17,163 nucleotides of DNA from positions 1 through 17,163 of the forward strand of contig CAIXUF010000426.1 in the NCBI GenBank assembly GCA_903922535.1, read 5' to 3'. The position numbers and the translations under genes are program-made. This DNA comes from Candidatus Hydrogenedentota bacterium (lineage in GTDB: Bacteria; Hydrogenedentota; Hydrogenedentia; Hydrogenedentiales; CAITNO01). This document shows, one piece after another, positions 1-5,783 of the stretch (its first letter is position 1; each line of letters starts with the position of its first letter). The notes below the pieces were generated by a model, which made no database searches, had not been told where the DNA came from, and saw nothing but the letters and a program-made list of their open reading frames with translations.

Positions 1-4
1 CCTT

Positions 5-1144
5 GTGGAAAGGACGCGCATTCCGGAGCGCCGCGACTGGCGGGAAAAGGTGGAGTCGCTTGGGTTCATTTTCCACACGGTGAACGGGGAACCATACTGG
101 AACGAAAAGGCCTGCTACCGGTTTTCAGCGCAACAAATCGATGTCATTGAGCGCGCCACCAATGATTTGCACGCCATGTGCCTCACTGCCGTGGAATACG
201 CCCTCGCCAACGAGCGCCTGGCGCAGATGGGGATTCCAGAGGACCTGGCACCCCTGATCGCCGCCTCGTGGGATCAGGATCACCCCACCATGTACGGCCG
301 CTTTGATCTGGCCTATGACGGCCAGGGTTCGCCGAAGATGCTCGAATACAACGCCGACACGCCGACATCGCTGCTTGAGGCCGCGGTGATACAGTGGCAG
401 TGGATGGAAGACGTGTGTCCCAAGGCGGACCAGTTCAACTCCATCCACGAAAAACTTCTGGACGCCTGGCGCTGGATGAAGGACAATGCACTGCGCGGGG
501 AGAGGCTCCATCTTGCCTCGCTGGAGGATGTGGAGGACGAAATCACGGTCGCCTACATGATGGATGTGGCTTCCCAGGCGGGGATCGACACCAACCGAAT
601 GCTCATGAAGGACATCGGCTGGGACGCCGGACGCCGCGCGTTTGTGGATCTGGACGGCGGCGTGATCAAGAACCTGTTCAAACTGTATCCGTGGGAATGG
701 ATGGCGGCGGATGCGTTCTGGCCGAATGTCCATGCCTGTTTTGACGGCATGCGCTGGATAGAACCTGCCTGGAAGATCGTGCTTTCCAGCAAGGGCATTC
801 TTCCGATCCTTTGGGAGCTGTATCCGGAGAACCCGCTTTTGTTGGAGGCCTGGTTCGATGATCCCGGCGGGATGACCGAACACGTGCGCAAACCGCTGTT
901 CTCCCGGGAAGGCGCCAATGTGACGATGACCTCCCGCGACGGGACGCTCGAAACGGGCGGAGAATACGGCGGGGAGGGCCACATCTTCCAAGCCTTGGCG
1001 CCCCTGCCCAATTTCGACGGCCATTACCCCGTGCTGGGCAGTTGGATCATCGGGGACACCGCCTGCGGCATGGGCATTCGTGAGTCCCGCACCCCCATCA
1101 CAGGAAACGAAAGCTGCTTTGTGCCGCATTGTTTTGAGGGATAA
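5..1144 (+). CDS. Glutathionylspermidine synthase-family ATP-grasp ligase (YgiC/YjfC-like)
   Basis: 379 aa, about the length of E. coli YgiC/YjfC, which it resembles from end to end by memory. Family knowledge: this is the stand-alone C-terminal synthetase domain of glutathionylspermidine synthase, an ATP-dependent amide-bond (C-N) ligase of the ATP-grasp fold, cytosolic; the substrate of the stand-alone members is not settled. Visible family blocks: DWREK near the N terminus, FDLAYDG (100-106), EYNADTPTSLLEAA (114-127, with E114, N116 and D118 likely metal or ATP ligands), NLFKLYPWEW (223-232), EPAWK (253-257), KPLFSREGANV (296-306, glycine-rich ATP loop) and GIRESRTPITGN near the end. The GTG at base 5 gives MERTRIPERRDWREK, which matches the start of the E. 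coli proteins, so it is probably the true start although only 4 bases lie upstream and no ribosome site can be checked. No amidase domain is present. It converges on the NIPSNAP gene. Confidence 0.9.
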   Translation: MERTRIPERRDWREKVESLGFIFHTVNGEPYWNEKACYRFSAQQIDVIERATNDLHAMCLTAVEYALANERLAQMGIPEDLAPLIAASWDQDHPTMYGRFDLAYDGQGSPKMLEYNADTPTSLLEAAVIQWQWMEDVCPKADQFNSIHEKLLDAWRWMKDNALRGERLHLASLEDVEDEITVAYMMDVASQAGIDTNRMLMKDIGWDAGRRAFVDLDGGVIKNLFKLYPWEWMAADAFWPNVHACFDGMRWIEPAWKIVLSSKGILPILWELYPENPLLLEAWFDDPGGMTEHVRKPLFSREGANVTMTSRDGTLETGGEYGGEGHIFQALAPLPNFDGHYPVLGSWIIGDTACGMGIRESRTPITGNESCFVPHCFEG

Positions 1145-1209
1145 ACCGGGCGGAGCGTCTGTGTCAGGCGGGCGTTTCGTCCAATCCACAGAAGAAACGA
1201 TTTTGGGGT

Positions 1210-1270
1210 GTCGGTTCTGCTGAACCGACCCCGAATGGTCTTGTCGGCCTGCGCCGGAACCCTGGCGCAG
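1210..1270. other. Two hairpins between convergent genes (possible terminator region)
   Basis: The 212 bp between the stops of the ATP-grasp gene and the NIPSNAP gene hold two stem-loops. The first pairs GTCGGTTC (1210-1217) with GAACCGAC (1222-1229) around a 4-nt loop and continues three G-C pairs past a bulged T. The second pairs CTGCGCC (1249-1255) with GGCGCAG (1264-1270). Neither is followed by a clear U-run in either direction, so these are not textbook intrinsic terminators. Their position between two converging 3' ends is the only reason to suspect a role in transcript ending. No gene was seen in this gap. Confidence 0.35.
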
Positions 1271-1356
1271 ATCGTGGCACACAGGACCAGCACAAGGCCG
1301 TGGACCATTCGGGTCGATGCACGGCCTCTCATGAATGCATGCGGTGTCCCGTCCGG

Positions 1357-2106
1357 TTACTCGATGGGGGAGAAGTTCGTGGGGGCCATGAAGACCGATT
1401 CCACTTTGGCCGCCAGCGTGCCGTTGACCTCGGATGCCTTTTTTGCCTCGATCCATTCCGGATCTTCACGGAATGCCTTGAAAGACGCCTCGGCGGTCTT
1501 CTTGTCCTTGTAGGCAAGGATATAGACCAGCCGTTCCGTCTTGTCCTCGCCGGTGAATGTCCAATAGCCGATTTGGGTTATGCGGTGTTTTGTAAAGAGC
1601 GCGCAGGTGTGATCGCGGAAACGGGCGAGTAGGGCGTCCAACTTTTCGGGCGCGGGGGTGTAGGTGCGCAGTTCAAAGCAGCGCGGGACGCTGCCGTTGG
1701 ACGCGACAATCTCCGGGGAGAAATCGGTGGCCTTGAGGTAGACCGATTCGACCTTGGTCACCAGCTTGCCGTTCGCCTCGGTTTCGGCGACAACCTTCTG
1801 CCATTCCGGGTCTTCCTTGAATTCCTTCCAGGCCTTGTCATGGGCTTCGCGGCTGGGGCTGGCAATGATGTAAATCAGTTTGTTGTCGGGATTCTCGAGC
1901 GGCGTCCAGTAGCCGATGCTGGTGAACCCGTGCGCCTCAAACAGGGAGAAGGCATGGTCCTTCATGCGGGCCAGTTCCGCGTCGAGTTGGCCCGGCGCGA
2001 CGTAATACGTGCGCATTTCAAAGCACCGTGTGTCCGTGTTGGCGGCCGGGGCCGACGCCGACACCGCCAGGCAGAGGGCAGTCAACACAATCCATTTGGT
2101 TTTCAT
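1357..2106 (-). CDS. Exported tandem-domain NIPSNAP family protein
   Basis: 249 aa from ATG at 2106, preceded by AAGGAG (about 8 nt away). An in-frame extension upstream exists but would place a non-hydrophobic, Arg/Pro-rich stretch before the signal peptide. Residues 1-22 form a Sec-type signal (MKTKWIVLTALCLAVSASAPAA, cut at about AxA). Two NIPSNAP-like ferredoxin-fold repeats follow, at about 27-131 and 142-247, with a repeat offset of 115 residues. Matching blocks are RCFE(M/L)RTY, IGYWT, (L/V)YI(I/L)A, the F(K/R)EDPEW core, and NG-L--KVESV near each end. Family knowledge: bacterial NIPSNAP proteins have no settled enzymatic role and often sit beside dehydrogenases or sugar-metabolism genes. 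Here the gene lies 89 bp downstream of the isomerase-like gene on the same strand, so the two are probably co-transcribed. The tandem duplication means one chain could form the dimer-like unit that single-domain members make by pairing (inference). Confidence 0.85.
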   Translation of the reverse strand: MKTKWIVLTALCLAVSASAPAANTDTRCFEMRTYYVAPGQLDAELARMKDHAFSLFEAHGFTSIGYWTPLENPDNKLIYIIASPSREAHDKAWKEFKEDPEWQKVVAETEANGKLVTKVESVYLKATDFSPEIVASNGSVPRCFELRTYTPAPEKLDALLARFRDHTCALFTKHRITQIGYWTFTGEDKTERLVYILAYKDKKTAEASFKAFREDPEWIEAKKASEVNGTLAAKVESVFMAPTNFSPIE

Positions 2107-2135
2107 GGGGGCACTCCTTGTCTGCGTTGCCGCCG

Positions 2136-2167
2136 GCCGCCGGACCGTTTCCGCACGGTCCGGCGGC
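2136..2167. repeat. Perfect 13-bp inverted repeat in intergenic spacer
   Basis: Arms 2136-2148 and 2155-2167 are perfectly complementary (GCCGCCGGACCGT against ACGGTCCGGCGGC) around a 6-nt loop TTCCGC. It lies in the 89-bp gap between the isomerase-like gene and the NIPSNAP gene, both on the minus strand. There is no T-run on the minus strand after the stem, so a Rho-independent terminator is unlikely. An RNA stability or attenuating stem between two operon genes, or a REP-like unit, fits better. Confidence 0.55.
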
Positions 2168-2195
2168 GGCATGGTTCCTGGTAAGGCGTATTCTG

Positions 2196-3080
2196 TTACG
2201 CCAGGTTCTTTTTCAAGAAGTCGCAACTGACTTTTGCGTCCTCGAAGATGTCGCCCTTGGTGTTGTCCTGCTCGTAGGTGTAGTACTCGATGCCGGCTTC
2301 CTTGCCCGCTGCAAAGATGTCCTTCCAGTCGAGGCAGCCCGTGCCGAGGGCCTTGAACTGCACGCCGCCCGTCAGGGTCTTCTTTTGGGCAAGATCCTTC
2401 GCATGCACCATCGGGCAGCGGTGCGCGTATTTGCGGATGTATTCGGCCGGGTTGGCGCTGCCCACGAATATCCAGGCCAGATCAAACTCGCAATGAAGGT
2501 TCTCGGGCTTGGTGCTTTCATAGAGGATGTCGAGCTTGCAGCGCGGGTCCCCTTCAAACTTCTTGAACTCTTTGTCATGGTTGTGGAAAGCGAGACTCAG
2601 GCCCACGCCGCGCAGTTTTGCGCCCAGTTCGTCAAGACGTTTTGCGCCCTTGAGCCAGTCCTCGAGCGAATCCTGGCAGTCGCCCATCATGCCGCCCGGT
2701 CCCACCTGCTGGACGCCGACGGTCTTCCAGAACTTGACCTGGCCCTCAAAGTCCTTTTCGAAGGCTTCCACACCGCAGTGGGCCGCGACCGCCTTGAGTC
2801 CGGCGGTGTCCAGCACTTCGCGGATCTTTTCGGCCGGCATGTCGGGCATGCCGCTCCACTGAACATACTCCCAGCCCATCTCGCGGCATTTCTTGAGCGT
2901 TCCGGCCAGGTCCTGCTTGGCCGGTTCGCGCATGGTGTAAAGCTGAAGCGACGCTTTGGCTTTTACGGCGGGGGCCGCGTCCGCGGCGCGGGCGGTGCCC
3001 GCGCAGCATGCGGCCGTCAGAAGGCCCATGGCGGCCATTGCTTCGCGGCGGGACAGCTTCGTTTCTTTTGGCGAACTCAT
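2196..3080 (-). CDS. Exported sugar phosphate isomerase/epimerase-like TIM-barrel protein (AP endonuclease family 2 fold)
   Basis: 294 aa from ATG at 3080, with AAAGGA about 11 nt upstream; a longer frame reaches 3140 but lacks a credible start context. Residues 1-33 look like a twin-arginine-style export signal (SRREAMAAMG then a hydrophobic run rich in Ala and Cys, ending ARAADA), as is common for this family in Planctomycetes-like bacteria. The rest is a xylose-isomerase-like TIM barrel. Visible candidate metal or active-site positions are FHNHD (H166, H168), CEFD (E198, D200), VHAKDL (H226, K228, D229) and YYTYEQD (E270). Family knowledge: these proteins isomerise or epimerise sugars or cyclitols at a divalent metal; exported members mostly lack an assigned substrate. 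It is first in a likely operon with the NIPSNAP gene and is divergent from the sulfatase operon. The exact substrate cannot be told from sequence. Confidence 0.87.
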   Translation of the reverse strand: MSSPKETKLSRREAMAAMGLLTAACCAGTARAADAAPAVKAKASLQLYTMREPAKQDLAGTLKKCREMGWEYVQWSGMPDMPAEKIREVLDTAGLKAVAAHCGVEAFEKDFEGQVKFWKTVGVQQVGPGGMMGDCQDSLEDWLKGAKRLDELGAKLRGVGLSLAFHNHDKEFKKFEGDPRCKLDILYESTKPENLHCEFDLAWIFVGSANPAEYIRKYAHRCPMVHAKDLAQKKTLTGGVQFKALGTGCLDWKDIFAAGKEAGIEYYTYEQDNTKGDIFEDAKVSCDFLKKNLA

Positions 3081-3142
3081 AGATTGATCATCCTTTCTTT
3101 GCGGCGGCCCAGCCAGTTGGGCGCACCATTCTTGGGACATTC

Positions 3143-3172
3143 AGTATGACCACAACGGCAGGGTAATGACAA
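3143..3172 (-). promoter_or_regulatory. Possible sigma70-type promoter for the isomerase-NIPSNAP operon
   Basis: Read on the minus strand, TTGTCA (3172-3167) is followed after 18 bp by CATACT (3148-3143). The -35 matches consensus at 5 of 6 positions and the -10 at 4 of 6. Transcription would start near 3136, leaving an RNA leader of about 55 nt before ATG 3080. This is a by-eye match only. The adjacent palindromic repeat begins at 3173, immediately upstream of the -35. Confidence 0.4.
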
Positions 3173-3280
3173 GTCCTACTGGAATCGTCCTACTGGGACC
3201 GCCGGCGTCCCGCCGGCTGGGTCTGCGCCAAAACCCAGCCGGGCGGGACGCTGGCGCTCCCAGTACTGGCGCTCCCAGTA
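3173..3280. repeat. Imperfect palindromic repeat with duplicated ends (REP-like)
   Basis: Arms 3191-3222 and 3233-3265 are inverted copies of about 32 nt differing by two substitutions and one inserted base, around a 10-nt loop. The outer ends are duplicated in tandem on each side. GTCCTACTGG occurs at 3173-3182 and 3187-3196 (14-nt period). CTGGCGCTCCCAGTA occurs exactly twice, at 3251-3265 and 3266-3280. The whole could fold into a long GC-rich hairpin. It lies between the divergent isomerase and sulfatase genes. Family-style inference: this looks like a genome-dispersed REP/BIME-type element; no transposase is next to it. Confidence 0.75.
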
Positions 3281-3334
3281 GTTCGGCTATACTGGCGGCG
3301 CCTTGAACAGGAGTTTCCAGGAGTTTAACGCTGC

Positions 3335-4819
3335 ATGAAGGATTGGCAAGAGACAGGCGCATCGGGGCATAAATACCAGCCGCGCAGGGAATTCCTGCGG
3401 CGGCTTGCCTTGGGCTTTTCCGGGATGACTGCCTGTGCGAACATGCCGCAGGCACAGGCGGCACCGCCAAACGAAAAGACAACCCCACCCAACATCGTGT
3501 ATGTCTTTGCCGACCAATGGCGCGCCCAGGCCACCGGATACAACGGGGACGCCAACGCCCGCACGCCCAATCTGGACCGGCTTGCCGGGCAGAGCGTCAA
3601 TTTCACCAACGCCGTCTCGGGTTGTCCCGTGTGTTCCCCCTACCGGGCGAGCCTGCTCACGGGGCAGTATTGGCACAAGCACGGGATATTCCTGAACGAT
3701 GTGCCTCTGAGCGCCGATGCGGTTACGATTGCCGACGTGCTGCGCGGCGCGGGGTATGACACGGGATACATTGGCAAGTGGCATCTGGACGGGCGCGGAC
3801 GGCTCAGTTTCACGCCGCCCGAACGCCGCCACGGGTTCACTTTCTGGCGGGCTCTCGAATGCACGCACGAGTACAACAACTCCAAGTATTTCGGTGATGA
3901 GCCCGAGGCGAAACAATGGGACGGCTATGACGCCATCGCGCAAACAGCGGAGGCGCAGAAGTACATCAAGGAGCGTTCGGGCGGGAAGCCCTTCGCGCTG
4001 TTTCTTTCCTGGGGTCCGCCGCACAACCCCTACGAAACCGCGCCCAAAGAGTACCGTGACCGGATTCGCGCGGAAGACATTGTGCTGCGTCCGAACGTGC
4101 CCGCTGAACATGCCGAAGCCGCCCGGAAGGATCTGGCCGGTTATTACGCCCATATCATGGCATTGGACGACTGTGTCGGGCGGTTGATGGATACCGTGGA
4201 AGCCTGCGGCATCGCCAAGAACACCATATTTGTGTTCACCTCCGATCACGGTGACATGCTCCACAGTCAGGGCCAGCAGAGGAAGCAGCGGCCCTGGGAT
4301 GAATCTGTCCGGGTGCCGTTCCTGCTTCGCTGCCCCGTTTCCCTGGGTGACGTCGGACGCAAGACGGAGTGCATGTTGAACACCCCCGACATCATGCCCA
4401 CGCTCCTGGGGCTTTGTGGTGTTGCCATTCCCGGCTGCGTGCAGGGTCGCGACTTCTCGCGAGACCTTGTCCAGGGCAAGGAGCCGGACGCCGACGCCGC
4501 GCTGCTGGCCTGCATCAGCCCCTTTGGCGAGTTCACACGCAAGAACGGCGGCCGCGAGTACCGGGGCATCCGCGCCCGGCAGCACACCTATGTGCGCGAC
4601 ATCAACGGTCCATGGCTCCTTTACGACAACGCAGCCGACCCATATCAACAGAACAACCTTTGCGGCAAGGAAGAACACCACGCGTTGCTGGAGCGGCTGG
4701 ACCGACGGCTGAAACAAAAGCTTGACGAATGCGGGGACGCGTTCGAGCCGGGCGACGCCTATGTCCGCCGCTTTGGCTATACGGTCGACGACACAGGCAC
4801 GGTTCCCATCAAGCCCTAA
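3335..4819 (+). CDS. Tat-exported arylsulfatase-family sulfatase (S1 type)
   Basis: 494 aa, usual size for an S1 sulfatase, a hydrolase of sulfate esters that needs a cysteine converted to formylglycine. ATG at 3335 is preceded by two copies of CAGGAGTTT (3308 and 3318); the second puts AGGAG 11 nt from the start. The N terminus has a twin-arginine signal (PRREFLRRLALG, R17-R18) with cleavage around QAQAA (39-43). The catalytic motif is CSPYRASLLTG with C100 and R104 (CxPxR). Likely metal and sulfate ligands are D60-Q61 (FADQW), K148 and H150 (GKWHL), H230 (PPHNPY), and D304-H305 (FTSDHGD). WDESVRVPF (321-329) is the usual block after the metal site. The D-Q pair in place of D-D is seen in many bacterial family members. 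The downstream esterase-like gene starts 22 bp on and is probably co-transcribed. Substrate is unknown; the GH95-like neighbour hints at a sulfated glycan. The activating formylglycine-generating enzyme is not in the window. Confidence 0.93.
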   Translation: MKDWQETGASGHKYQPRREFLRRLALGFSGMTACANMPQAQAAPPNEKTTPPNIVYVFADQWRAQATGYNGDANARTPNLDRLAGQSVNFTNAVSGCPVCSPYRASLLTGQYWHKHGIFLNDVPLSADAVTIADVLRGAGYDTGYIGKWHLDGRGRLSFTPPERRHGFTFWRALECTHEYNNSKYFGDEPEAKQWDGYDAIAQTAEAQKYIKERSGGKPFALFLSWGPPHNPYETAPKEYRDRIRAEDIVLRPNVPAEHAEAARKDLAGYYAHIMALDDCVGRLMDTVEACGIAKNTIFVFTSDHGDMLHSQGQQRKQRPWDESVRVPFLLRCPVSLGDVGRKTECMLNTPDIMPTLLGLCGVAIPGCVQGRDFSRDLVQGKEPDADAALLACISPFGEFTRKNGGREYRGIRARQHTYVRDINGPWLLYDNAADPYQQNNLCGKEEHHALLERLDRRLKQKLDECGDAFEPGDAYVRRFGYTVDDTGTVPIKP

Positions 4820-4841
4820 CGAAGCACGGGAGATGACAGCA

Positions 4842-5771
4842 ATGACTTGCGTGCGCAAACGAAACCTTTTCTTCTGCATCATCCTTGCCGTGGCGTTGCG
4901 TGTCAGCGCCGCAGATTCCGGACCCTACCCGCGGATCAGCGAGGAGGCGTTTAAGGCGCGTCTGCCCTTCTTCGCCCACGAACCGGGCATTCCGCTGGAG
5001 GCGCGGATCGTGCGCGACTGGGATCGGGACGACACACTCAAGCAGAAGCTCGTGTTTCGCGGCGCGCAGGGTTTTCTCGTGCCGGGCTATATTGAGTTTC
5101 CCAAGCAGGCGCAGAAGCCGTTTCCACTGGTGTTACTGTTGCACGGCTGGTCGGGCAGCAAGGAAGACTGGTATGAGGACAAGAACTTCATCAGCGGCGG
5201 TGTCACGCGCGAGGCCCTTCTCGGCGCGGGCTATGCGGTGATGGCGCTGGACGCCGCCGCCCACGGCGAGCGCAGCAATGAAATCGACTACCAGTCGGTC
5301 AATGCATATGAAGACCCGAAGGCGCCTGCAAAGAAGAACTACTTCACCTACGCCGAGATAGCCATGCAGACAGTCAAGGACTACCGCCGCGCGCTGGACT
5401 ACCTGGCGCAGCGCGACGACGTTGACATGAACCGCATCGGCCTGCTCGGATACAGCATGGGTGGCATGGATTCCTTCTACCTGCTTTCCGTGGAGCCGCG
5501 CATCAAGACGGCCGTGGCCTGCGTGCCGCCGCTCATTTCGGAGGGCTATGGTCCCGCGTCCCCTGTTGACTACAGTTGGGGCGTGAAGGGAAAGAGCTTC
5601 CTGATGCTCATGGGCCGCAAGGACGAGATGGGCGACCCGGCCCGGGTGGAGGCGTCCTACCATGAGTATATCGAGAGCCCGGAGAGCAAACTGATCTGGT
5701 ATGACCAGGGGCACAAGCTGACCGAGATTTACGTGCCCGACGCGCTGGCGTGGGTGAAGGAGCATCTATAG
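4842..5771 (+). CDS. Secreted alpha/beta hydrolase (dienelactone hydrolase / acyl esterase-like)
   Basis: 309 aa from ATG 4842. GGGAG at 4828-4832 lies 9 nt before this ATG but directly abuts the alternative ATG at 4833, so 4842 is preferred. A Sec signal spans about residues 1-24 (basic VRKR, then a hydrophobic run, cleavage near VSAADS). The alpha/beta-hydrolase core shows LLLHGWSGSKEDW (oxyanion loop, H101-G102), GYSMGG with nucleophile S205, a likely acid at D261 (GRKDEMGD) and catalytic H291 (DQGHKL). Family knowledge: such proteins hydrolyse carboxyl esters and include acetyl-xylan-type and dienelactone hydrolases. It follows the sulfatase by 22 bp on the same strand. It may remove acyl groups from the same substrate (inference). 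Its stop is 12 bp from the stop of the convergent GH95-like gene, leaving no room for an obvious terminator. Confidence 0.87.
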   Translation: MTCVRKRNLFFCIILAVALRVSAADSGPYPRISEEAFKARLPFFAHEPGIPLEARIVRDWDRDDTLKQKLVFRGAQGFLVPGYIEFPKQAQKPFPLVLLLHGWSGSKEDWYEDKNFISGGVTREALLGAGYAVMALDAAAHGERSNEIDYQSVNAYEDPKAPAKKNYFTYAEIAMQTVKDYRRALDYLAQRDDVDMNRIGLLGYSMGGMDSFYLLSVEPRIKTAVACVPPLISEGYGPASPVDYSWGVKGKSFLMLMGRKDEMGDPARVEASYHEYIESPESKLIWYDQGHKLTEIYVPDALAWVKEHL

Positions 5772-5783
5772 TCTGCGGCACAA

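Noticed and set aside
1205..1232. Intrinsic terminator after the ATP-grasp gene
   Set aside because: The stem is good but no T-run follows on either strand, so it is listed only as a hairpin.
125..1456. Minus-strand open frame of 443 codons over the ATP-grasp gene
   Set aside because: Antisense to a clear YgiC-type gene and extends into the convergent intergenic gap; no family match.
2988..3050. Lipoprotein signal in the isomerase-like protein (Cys-Cys in the signal)
   Set aside because: The residues before the Cys pair (LTAAC) do not fit a lipobox well at position -3; a twin-arginine/Sec cleavage after ARAA fits better.
2028..3149. Plus-strand open frame of 373 codons over the isomerase and NIPSNAP genes
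   Set aside because: It crosses two minus-strand genes and their hairpin spacer, and has no recognisable motif or ribosome site.
3287..4882. Long minus-strand open frame (531 codons) across the sulfatase
   Set aside because: Antisense shadow of the sulfatase, whose plus-strand frame shows the CxPxR and metal-binding motifs and a Tat signal.
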